From contig CAMDPX010000036.1 in NCBI GenBank assembly GCA_945905295.1, forward strand, positions 1 to 43,572: a DNA stretch of 43,572 nucleotides, read 5' to 3'. The notes beneath the pieces are model-generated. The model searched no databases. It saw only the letters and a list, made by a program, of their open reading frames with translations, and was not told the origin of the DNA. This document shows positions 15,296 to 24,300 of the stretch, piece by piece (within the stretch, counting starts at the first letter, position 1; each line of letters opens with the position of its first letter). Source of the DNA: Planctomyces sp. SH-PL62 (GTDB taxonomy: Bacteria > Planctomycetota > Planctomycetia > Planctomycetales > Planctomycetaceae). A program made the position numbers and the translations under genes.

Positions 15296-18200
15296 ATGGC
15301 TTTGTCGCTGGATGACTTTTTAACACGCCTCAATGAGTCCGGCCTGCTCACATCGGCCGAGGTGCGTGGCATTCTCGACCAATGGCCGGCCGATCGTCCG
15401 CGGCCGGAGACTCAGACGTTCGCTCAAGAGTTGGTTCGTCAGAAACGGCTGACCAAGTTTCAGGCCGAGCAGATTCACGCTGGCAAAGGGAAGTCGCTGA
15501 CGCTGGGGAACTACGTCATCCTCGACAAGCTGGGCGAGGGGGGCATGGGGATGGTGCTCAAGGCGTGGCATCGCCGCATGGAACGAATCGTCGCGCTGAA
15601 GGTGATTGCTCCGAAGGTGGTGAAGGAGCCAAGTGCGCTCAAGCGGTTTCAGCGCGAGGTCATCGCGGCGGCCAAGCTGACGCATCCCAACATCGTTGCG
15701 GCCTACGATGCGGACGAGGCCAAAGGGACGCACTTCCTGGTCATGGAATATGTCGAAGGCTCGGACCTGTCGTCGTGGGTCAAAGAACATGGCCCGCTGC
15801 CGGTTGAACAAGCGGTGAACTGCATCATTCAGGCAGCGCGCGGGTTGGCGTTCGCTCACGACAAGGGGGTCGTGCATCGGGATATCAAGCCGCACAACTT
15901 GCTGCTCGCTCGTAGTGACCGCATTCATGCGGTCGGACCCGATGAATCAGGTCACTACGAGCGTGACGTCGTCAAGATTCTGGACATGGGGTTGGCTCGG
16001 ATCGACGGTGGCTTCGGCGGCAGCGCAGAGCACGCGGACCTGACGAAGTCCGGTGCCATGATGGGGACCGTCGATTACATGTCCCCCGAACAGGCGATGG
16101 ACAGCAAGCACGCGGATGCTCGCAGCGATATCTATTCGCTGGGCTGCACGCTGTTCTATCTGGTGACCGGCCATGTCGCGTTCGAGGCGGACACGGTGAT
16201 GAAGCGACTGACCGCTCATCAGAACGCACCGCCTCCGTCCCTGGTGGAACAATTGAGGTCCGTGAGCCGTGATTCGCAAGGCTCACAGAGTGCTGTTGCA
16301 CTGGACTCTGGACTCTCGACTCTGGACACGGTCTTCCGCCGCATGGTCGCGAAGAAGCCGGAGGATCGGCCGCAGTCGATGCTCCAAGTGATCGCCGAAT
16401 TGGAGCGATGTCTCACGAGCGGTTCGGCAACGATCTCGGTCGATTCACGTCCGAATCCGGGCAGCGTGTCGAGCGCGACAGGATTGGGAGCGAGTCCCAG
16501 CAACTCATCAAGAACGCAGGCGAGTCTTTCCGAGCGAGACGCCGAAACGATCGTCGCTTCCTCCAGCGACTCGAGGACCAGTCTGCCGAATGAAGCGACT
16601 GTCGTGTTGGATTCATCGGTGGTGAAGAGTCCTGCGACAGGCATGCCGGCAGCGTCGAACAAGTCGCGAAAGGCGATGCTGATTTCAGCAGCGACGGTCG
16701 TGGTGGTTCTGTTAGCGATCGTTGTGGCGATGAGCGGCAAATCCCCAAAGCCGTCCGACGAGAAGCTGGTGGCAAACAGTCCGAATCTCAATGCCCAGTC
16801 GTCCGAGTCGCCGGCGACGAACACAGAAGTCCGCGAGTCAGCCGAGCCGAACCGCTCGCCGATGGATACGGCATTGATGTTCGACGGCGACGACCGCGTC
16901 GAGATTCCATCATTGACGTTCGATCCGCAGGGCTCCTACACGTTGGAGGGATTCATCGCGTCGCCCGTCAAGGCGGACAAAGGAGCCGGGCTGGCCTTCG
17001 GCATGCCCGACCAGTCCTATCTGTCCTTCACTCGCTTGAACGATTGGCGGTGGGTGTATCAGCCTCAGAAACGAAGTGGGGGGGTTGAAATCGCGATTGC
17101 CGGCGCGGCGGCTCGGCCGGAACGGACGCATTTGGCCTGTGTGCGCGACGGGCACACGCATCGTTTGTTTGTGGGTGGCAAACTCTTTCACAAAGTCGGC
17201 GAGAAGCCATCGCCCGCCGCGGGCACGTCGCCATTTCTGATTGGCAGCGAATTTCGCGGCGAGATCGACGAGCTGCGCGTGTCGCGAGTCGCCCGCTACA
17301 AGGCGGACTTCGCGCCGCCGGCCCGGTTCGAGTCCGATGCCGACACGCTGGCTCTGTATCACTTCGACGAAGGCCAAGGGGACCAGCTCTTGGATTCCTC
17401 CGGCAACAATCATCACGGCAAGATCTCCGGAGCCAAGTGGGTACGGGCCGACGGCTCGACGATCGCTCCCGCACTCGCCAAAGCTCCGTTCGATGCCAAG
17501 CAAGCTCGCGCGCATCAAGAGGCGTGGGCCAAGCATCTGGGCACGACGGTCGAGACGACCAACTCGGTCGGCGCGAAGATGATCCTCCTCCCGCCCGGCG
17601 AGTTCTTGATGGGGACGGGAGACGATCAGCTCGTGGCCGCTCTGAAGGATGCCGACGACAAGCAGCGCGGCCCAGATGTCGCCAACCAGATTCGGAATGC
17701 CGAGCGGCCGCGACATCGAGTGCTGCTGACGAAGCCGTTCTGGTTGGGTGCCACGGAAGTCACGCTCGGCCAGTTTCGGAAGTTCGTCGAAGCGACGAAG
17801 TACCAAACGGGTGCCGAGAAACAACCTGTCGGTGACAAGCCCAAGACCTATCTGAAGCCCGGATACGAAGTCACCGACGAATCGCCGGTGTCCGAAGTCA
17901 ACTACGAGGATGTCGTCGCCTACTGCCGTTGGCTCTCAGAGAAGGAACAGACCACCTATCGCCTGCCGACCGAAGCCGAATGGGAATACGCCTGCCGAGC
18001 CGGCACGACCACGGCCTATTCCTGCGGCGACACGCTGCTCGATTCCCATGAGTGGTCGATCCTCAATTCCCAGGTGAAGGCTCAGGCGGTCGCGACGAAG
18101 AAGCCCAATCCGTTCGGACTGTTCGACATGCACGGCAACCTCTCCGAATGGTGCCAGGATCGGTTCGACGAACGCTGGTACGAGGCGAGTCCCTCGAACG

Positions 18201-20782
18201 ATCCTTTGAATAACGATCCCGGAAAGCACTTCCTCGTCATTCGCGGCGGCAACTGGGACTACAACGTGATCCTGCGCAGCGCGTATCGCTGGGCGATCAC
18301 ACCGGACAACCATGCCTACACGATCGGCTTCCGCGTCGTGCGCGAGATCGGTACAGCAGCGGTTGCTCCGGCGAAGAACGTCGCGAACCAGGACCAGACG
18401 CCGATTGGCGGCCGTTTCTCACTGCAACTCGATCCCAACGGGCGGATCGACATCCCGCTCAGGCTGCCCGCCAACTCGTCCGTCACTTACGAATTCGAGC
18501 TGACGAGAAAACCGCCCGATCCAACCAACCTCCACCACCAACTGGCGACGTTGATTCGCGGGAGTGATCTGAAGCAGTTTCAGGACAAATTGACGTTGTC
18601 CTATTATTCATCTCCGAGATTCTCGATCAACGCTCTCCCCGGCCGAGAGCGATTCTTCCTGGCCGCGACCGTGACCGAGACGAAGCTGAGACTGTTCATC
18701 AACGGCCTCCAAGTGACCGAAGATTCGCCGCCGGTGCCTGTCTCGATGAGCGATCTGAATTCCGTTTATCTCGGAATGTCACCAGGAGCGCCCTCGAATT
18801 TTCGAGCTTACGACGCGCCGCTGCATCGCTTCCGTCTCTCACGCGGTGAACGCTACTCGGCCGATTACGATCCTGCGGGGGAATGGCTGCCCGATGAGCA
18901 AACGCTCGTGCTTTACGACTTCCGCCGTGGCGGAACCGCCGACCAGGTGCTCGACCTCTCCGCCAACAAGAAGCACGGCAAGCTCGTCGGTGCGAAGTGG
19001 ATTCAGCCGGGCATGGCGGCCGTTCCGTCAACAGACGTTGATCGCGCCGCCGCGACCTGGGTGATCGCTCAGGGAGGAGACGTGATGGTGAGCGGCAAAC
19101 AGGGCTGGGTTGCCACGGTGAATGATCTGCCGGATGGCGATCTCGAAGTGCGGCTCATCAGGCTCAAGCAGCGGTTGTCTGGCGAAGAAGCTGATCTCGT
19201 CCCGTTGCGCGAATTGAAGCATTTGGAATTCGTGGGAATCGACAACACCCATCCGACGGCGGCGGGCATCACCGCGCTGGCTCGGCTGCCAAAGCTGGAA
19301 CGGGTGAGTTGCGGCGGCCAGCCACTGAGCGACGAACAAATGACCGCCCTGGCTCGGCTGAACAACACGACGAAGCTGTACCTGGCCGGGGCGCAATTGA
19401 AGTCCGCGCAATGTGCCTTCCTCGCCAAGTCGATGCCGCAAGTCGGAACGCTCAACCTGATGAATAACCCCTTGCTCGACGATGCGGCTCTGGCACCACT
19501 CGGCGAGTTGCGCAATCTCAAAACTCTGCAACTCCAGGGAACAAAGGTCACGGCCGCCGGCATCGCCAAGTTGCAACAGGCTCTGCCCAACTGCTCGATC
19601 GAATGGGACGGTGCCGCAACCTCTGCCACCGCGCCGATGACCACACCCGACGGCCGGATTGATTTGCTCGCACTCTTCGATGTGAAACGGGATGTTCTCG
19701 CAGGGGAATGGACTCGCGAGGCCAAGGGTCTCAAAGTGAAGCAGTCTGAAACGACCGTCTATGTGCCGCGGCTTCAGTGGCCGTATCAACCGCCCGAAGA
19801 ATACGACTACGAGATCGAGTTCACTCAGGGGAACGGCAACGGGACCGTCGAGCAACTTCTATCCGCTCAGTCTCGCTCGTTCGCCTGGGTGCTCAACTCG
19901 GCTCTGAAGGACGGTGTCAAAGCTGGGTTCGAAACGCTCGATGGAATGAATCTGGACAATCGCAAGGACGCCAGCATCATGCGTCCCAAACTGCTGGAGC
20001 CTGGCCGACGTTATCGCTCGCGCGTGGAGGTTCGCAAAAGACAGCTCCGCGCGTTCCTGGACGATGAACTGCTCGTTGAGTGGAGCGGCGACTTCCAACG
20101 TCTCGACATCATTCCACGCAACGCCCTGCGCGATAAGCTCCACTTGGGTCTCGCCGCCAACGACCGCGGTGCCCTGTTCCACAAAGTCACGGTTCGCGAA
20201 GTCAGCGGCGTGGGGAAGCTCACCTCTGGCGTGGCCGGCAGTGAAGCCAGCTCAGCGTGGACTGATTGGCTGGGGCCGAGGCTGAAACACGCGGACTTCT
20301 TCTCGCAATTCGATGGAAGGGTAGGTTGGCAGCGCGAAGGGGATGCCATCACGACGACTCAGGCCATTAGCGGCCAAGCGGTGTTGCCCGACAAGACCCG
20401 CAACGGATCCATCCGGCTCACCTACCTGTTGCGTGACTCCAAGGGCATTCAGATCAACGCCCGTGATCGCGTCACCAACGGCGAGCGCGACCTGTATGTG
20501 GCCCAAGACCACGGCACACAGATCAGCATCACCATGATTCGAGCCGGCATGTACAAGGTTCTCGTCAAAGAGCCAATCCCGGCGAGCATTCCGAAAGACG
20601 CCCAGCGGACGCTCGAATTTCGCATCGTCGGCGACACGCTGACGGCAACGTTCAACGGCTCGGTGGTGGCCACCGTGAAAGAGGCCACGCTGACCGAGGG
20701 GAACTTCGCGCTGGTCGCGCTCAAAGGAGTCCTGGTACAGAAGGTCGAGTACCAACTGCTCGATGAACCGATTGCAAAATAA
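15296..20782 (+). CDS. Giant receptor Ser/Thr kinase 1 with LamG, FGE-like and LRR ectodomains
   Basis: The protein is 1828 aa. A planctomycete-type N-terminal segment (1-70) precedes a PknB-like kinase (about 72-370): GEGGMGMV loop, Lys102, HRD 194-196, DMG 230-232 in place of DFG, and SPEQ. One membrane helix (about 461-481) follows a Ser/Thr-rich linker. The outside part has LamG-like domain 1 (about 526-722), an FGE-sulfatase-type domain (about 752-1012), LamG-like domain 2 (about 1037-1238), an LRR block (about 1245-1435) and two C-terminal beta-sandwich domains (about 1450-1640 and 1650-1828). The FGE-like domain lacks the catalytic Cys pair (RGGNWDYNVILRSAYRW), so it is probably a binding fold. 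A dispersed palindrome encodes residues 206-223 in the kinase. It probably senses carbohydrate or protein ligands and phosphorylates unknown targets. Confidence 0.9.
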   Translation: MALSLDDFLTRLNESGLLTSAEVRGILDQWPADRPRPETQTFAQELVRQKRLTKFQAEQIHAGKGKSLTLGNYVILDKLGEGGMGMVLKAWHRRMERIVALKVIAPKVVKEPSALKRFQREVIAAAKLTHPNIVAAYDADEAKGTHFLVMEYVEGSDLSSWVKEHGPLPVEQAVNCIIQAARGLAFAHDKGVVHRDIKPHNLLLARSDRIHAVGPDESGHYERDVVKILDMGLARIDGGFGGSAEHADLTKSGAMMGTVDYMSPEQAMDSKHADARSDIYSLGCTLFYLVTGHVAFEADTVMKRLTAHQNAPPPSLVEQLRSVSRDSQGSQSAVALDSGLSTLDTVFRRMVAKKPEDRPQSMLQVIAELERCLTSGSATISVDSRPNPGSVSSATGLGASPSNSSRTQASLSERDAETIVASSSDSRTSLPNEATVVLDSSVVKSPATGMPAASNKSRKAMLISAATVVVVLLAIVVAMSGKSPKPSDEKLVANSPNLNAQSSESPATNTEVRESAEPNRSPMDTALMFDGDDRVEIPSLTFDPQGSYTLEGFIASPVKADKGAGLAFGMPDQSYLSFTRLNDWRWVYQPQKRSGGVEIAIAGAAARPERTHLACVRDGHTHRLFVGGKLFHKVGEKPSPAAGTSPFLIGSEFRGEIDELRVSRVARYKADFAPPARFESDADTLALYHFDEGQGDQLLDSSGNNHHGKISGAKWVRADGSTIAPALAKAPFDAKQARAHQEAWAKHLGTTVETTNSVGAKMILLPPGEFLMGTGDDQLVAALKDADDKQRGPDVANQIRNAERPRHRVLLTKPFWLGATEVTLGQFRKFVEATKYQTGAEKQPVGDKPKTYLKPGYEVTDESPVSEVNYEDVVAYCRWLSEKEQTTYRLPTEAEWEYACRAGTTTAYSCGDTLLDSHEWSILNSQVKAQAVATKKPNPFGLFDMHGNLSEWCQDRFDERWYEASPSNDPLNNDPGKHFLVIRGGNWDYNVILRSAYRWAITPDNHAYTIGFRVVREIGTAAVAPAKNVANQDQTPIGGRFSLQLDPNGRIDIPLRLPANSSVTYEFELTRKPPDPTNLHHQLATLIRGSDLKQFQDKLTLSYYSSPRFSINALPGRERFFLAATVTETKLRLFINGLQVTEDSPPVPVSMSDLNSVYLGMSPGAPSNFRAYDAPLHRFRLSRGERYSADYDPAGEWLPDEQTLVLYDFRRGGTADQVLDLSANKKHGKLVGAKWIQPGMAAVPSTDVDRAAATWVIAQGGDVMVSGKQGWVATVNDLPDGDLEVRLIRLKQRLSGEEADLVPLRELKHLEFVGIDNTHPTAAGITALARLPKLERVSCGGQPLSDEQMTALARLNNTTKLYLAGAQLKSAQCAFLAKSMPQVGTLNLMNNPLLDDAALAPLGELRNLKTLQLQGTKVTAAGIAKLQQALPNCSIEWDGAATSATAPMTTPDGRIDLLALFDVKRDVLAGEWTREAKGLKVKQSETTVYVPRLQWPYQPPEEYDYEIEFTQGNGNGTVEQLLSAQSRSFAWVLNSALKDGVKAGFETLDGMNLDNRKDASIMRPKLLEPGRRYRSRVEVRKRQLRAFLDDELLVEWSGDFQRLDIIPRNALRDKLHLGLAANDRGALFHKVTVREVSGVGKLTSGVAGSEASSAWTDWLGPRLKHADFFSQFDGRVGWQREGDAITTTQAISGQAVLPDKTRNGSIRLTYLLRDSKGIQINARDRVTNGERDLYVAQDHGTQISITMIRAGMYKVLVKEPIPASIPKDAQRTLEFRIVGDTLTATFNGSVVATVKEATLTEGNFALVALKGVLVQKVEYQLLDEPIAK
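15911..15964 (+). repeat. P3 repeat inserted in frame inside kinase 1
   Basis: The 54-bp element CGTAGTGACC...GGTCACTACGAGCG is the same type as 13917-13970, with inner hairpins GACCGCATTCATGCGGTC and CCCGATGAATCAGG. Compared with kinases 2 and 3 it replaces a 5-residue turn (DAKGT) by 21 residues between NLLL and VKILDMG, without disturbing the frame. Confidence 0.93.
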
Positions 20783-20795
20783 ACCTCGAACAACC

Positions 20796-21015
20796 CCGTT
20801 GTCACACCGCCGAATGGGTCATCGCTCATGGAGGAGAATTGACTTTCAGTGGCAGACAGAACTTGGTTGCCAACGTGGGTGATCTGCCCGAGGGGACTTC
20901 GAAGTGCGGCTCATCAAATTCAAGCGACCGCTGCCCGGCGAGGATTCCGATCTCGTCCCGCTGCGCGACTTGAAGCACTTGGAATTCATAGGGATCGACT
21001 ACACCGCGCGGATCT
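20796..21015 (+). pseudogene. LRR-domain fragment, frameshifted remnant of a kinase-1 paralogue
   Basis: TAEWVIAHGGELTFSGRQN and then, after a one-base frame change near 20893, DFEVRLIKFKRPLPGEDSD and LVPLRDLKHLEFIGID closely match the start of the LRR block of kinase 1 (about residues 1247-1310). No kinase or other domain accompanies it, and it ends at an inverted repeat. It is best read as a leftover of a tandem duplication of the 3' end of kinase 1. Confidence 0.8.
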
Positions 21016-21028
21016 TCACGAACGGACG

Positions 21029-21112
21029 AAAGAGCCCGACGAATAAAAGGAGACGACGAATCACAGCGTCATCTCAGCCATTCGTCGTCTCCTTCCATTC
21101 GTCGGGCGCTTT
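21029..21112. repeat. Inverted repeat with ~33-bp arms
   Basis: GCCCGACGAATAAAAGGAGA (from 21034) pairs with the arm ending at 21107; arms 21029-21061 and 21080-21112 differ at only a few positions. It abuts the end of the LRR remnant and may mark the duplication or deletion endpoint. The following 250 bp up to 21362 show no recognisable feature beyond serving as the upstream region of the next gene. Confidence 0.85.
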
Positions 21113-21362
21113 CCTCGAACACGGCTTCCGGTCTCGTCGTGCAGAACCCCTTGATGTTCATTCGGTGTGTCTCCACGATTCGCGCGTCTGAGCCCGAATT
21201 GAGCATCGTCTCACACCAACCCTCCGTGTCCGCAGGGAGTCCGCCGATCACTTCCCTCGTTAGCATTGGACGCGGAAAAGAACGTACGATCAAATTCGCA
21301 GTAGAGCGGTCGTCGATATGCACGACGGCAGACGATTCAGCCACTCTTGAGCAAACGACAAC

Positions 21363-24300
21363 ATGACGGATCCCCTGCCGACGACCAACTTCACCGGGAC
21401 GGAGCGCTTTGAAGTCGTCCGCCAGCTTGGCGCAGGAGGGATGGGTGTTGTTTATGAAGTGTTTGACAAGCAGCGCGATGCGCGGGTCGCGCTCAAGTTT
21501 CTGCCGCAGGTGGCTCCCGAAGCGTTGTTCGCGTTCAAGCAGGAGTTTCGCACGCTGGCGGATGTGTCGCATCCGAATCTTGTCGGGCTGTATGAACTGT
21601 TCTCGGAAGGGGAGCAGTGGTTCTTCACGATGGAACTGATCGACGGAGTCGACCTGCGGACGTTTATCCTCGGTGATGCGGCCGTCGATGCGCGGGTCTC
21701 GAATCCGAATGAGGTCACAGCGCTGGTGAGTCGCGTGTCGCACGACACCGACTGGGATGGCGATCAAACCGGACCGGCTCATCTTCTGCGGACAGGACAG
21801 GCTCCGGCCCCGTGGACCGGTCCAAGTCCGGTACTCGATGAGGGAGTTTTGATTCGTTTGCGTTCAACGCTGCGGCAGCTTGCGATTGGTCTGCGGGAGA
21901 TTCACTCGCATGGCTTGCTGCACCGGGACATCAAGCCGCCCAATGTGCTGGTACGGAAAGATGGGCGGGTCGTGGTGCTCGATTTCGGGTTGGCCTCCGA
22001 TCAGCACTTTGGGGAATCGAAGTCAAAGCAGATCGTCGGCACGGTGGCCTACATGTCCCCCGAGCAGGCCGAAGGGAAACCGCTGACGCCCGCCAGCGAT
22101 TGGTACAGCGTTGGTTCGATGCTGTATCAGGTACTGACCGGACAATGTCCGTTTGGCGGCGGCTCGAAAACGGTGATGAGCGCGAAGCGAACTCGCGACC
22201 CCGACGCTCCGCAAAAATTGAATCCCGTCGTGCCTGAGGATCTCAACAATCTTGCGATGGCGTTGTTGTCGCGCGATCCCTCGGCTCGGCCGAATGCGTC
22301 GGACATTCTGCGTTGGCTCGGAGTGAATGACGCTCCCTCCGCCGATGCGACCCAGCAGGATGCGTCCGATTCGGCCACGCATTTCGTGGGACGCAAAGAA
22401 CAGCTCGATCAGATGAATCGAGATTTTGAAGCAGTGCGTGCCGGCGGGACCGCTGTGGTTCTCGTTCGCGGCGAGTCTGGCGCGGGCAAGACCGCGCTGG
22501 TGCAACGCTTTCTCGAAGGACTTCCCAAAGATTTGGAGACAGTCGTTCTGGCCGGCCGTTGTTACGAACAGGAGTCGGTCCCCTTCAAAGCGTTCGACAG
22601 TCTCATCGACATGCTGACTCGGCATCTGGAGCGACTGCCACAGCCGGAACTCGCCTCACTGCTGCCGCGCGATGTCGCGTCGTTGTCGCGGATCTTTCCG
22701 GTTGTGCAACGCATTCCGGCGATCGCGCAGGCCCCTTCACGCATGGCGACCGTGCCCGATCACGTCGAACTGCGACGCCGAGCCTTCGCCGCGTTGCGGG
22801 AGATGTTCGCTCGGCTGGGGGACCGGCATCCGTTGATTCTGTTGATCGACGACCTGCAATGGGGGGACGTCGATAGCGCGAACCTGTTCAACGAGCTGCT
22901 GCAAGCTCCCGATCCGCCGGTGATGCTGGTGCTGGGAACCTATCGCGCCGAGGACGAACAACGGAGCGAATGCCTGCGACTGCTGGCGGCTTCGGCGACG
23001 ACTCCGTCTCCCGTCTCGCGCCGTGTGATCTCGCTGTCGCCGCTGACTCACGACGAGTCGTTGGAGTTGGCGATCGACTTGCTGCACCGCCGCGACCCGG
23101 CTGCTCTGGCCGAGGCCGAGCAGATCGTCCGCGAATCGAACGGCAGCCCGTATTTCCTCAGCGAGTTGGCGCATGATGTCCGCGACGGGTTTCACGAGTC
23201 GTCTTCGCCGGTAGCCGAACTCGCCAGAGTTCGGACGGATGACGATGTTCGGACGGATGGCGATCCGGCCCGAATTCTGGCGAATTCGGCTACGACCGCG
23301 CCGGAGAGTTTGAAGATTCGGCTCGATGACGCGCTGTGGCGACGCATCGAGCGTTTGCCGGAGAACGCTCGCACGGTTCTCGAAGTCTTGTCGGTGGCGA
23401 GTCGTCCGTTGCGGCTGGTCGATGCGCTCAAGGTCGCGCATGTCAGTGACTCGCACGCCGCGCTGACTCGCTTGCGGCACGATCGCTTTCTGCGCGCGAC
23501 CGGTGCTGGAGCCGACGAATTGCTGGCTCCCTATCACGACCGCATCCGCGAGACGTTCGTGAAACGACTACCCGCCGAGGCGCTGCGGAACCGGCATCTG
23601 ACGCTGGCCACGACGCTCGCGGCGGGCGGAGTCGCGGACGCGCAGACGTTGGCGATTCACTACGAAGGCGCGGGTGATCGCGAGTCGGCCGGCCGTCACT
23701 ACGCAGCGGCAGCGGATGAAGCGGGACGCGCGTTGGCCTTCGAGCAGGCGGCCAACCTGTATCGCAAGTCGCTCGAACAACGCCCCTCCAGCGGCACCGA
23801 ACGCTGCGCGTTGCTCGTCCGGTTGGCCGATGCGCTGGCGAGTTCCGGTCGAGGGATCGAGGCGGCGGAGCAATATCTCGCCGCGTCGGGATTGGCGGGG
23901 TCGGACGAAACGCTGATGTTGCAGAGCAAAGCGGGCTTCAACTTCTGCGCGGCGGGAGACATCGACTCCGGCCGTGAGGCGCTCGCGGGTGTGCTCACGC
24001 GATTGGGGATGTCCCTGCCCAAGACACGCACGCGAGCTCTCCTGTCATTGGTGCTCAATCGAGTCCGCCTCATCATGCGCGGTATCAAGTTTCGCGAACG
24101 ACCTGACTCGCAACTGACGAACGACGAACGGATGCGGCTGGATGTAACGTGGCAGGTGGCGACCGGATTGTTCGTCATCGACACGATTCGCGGCACCGAC
24201 TTCGCGACTCGCAATACGCTGCTGGCGCTGAAGACCGGCGAGCCGTATCGCATCGCCCGCTCGCTGGCTTGGGAGGCGACGCAAACTTCGATGGAAGGAG

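Noticed and set aside
17551-18340. Genuine formylglycine-generating enzyme activity in kinase 1
   Set aside because: The catalytic Cys pair is absent and no sulfatase gene is in the window.
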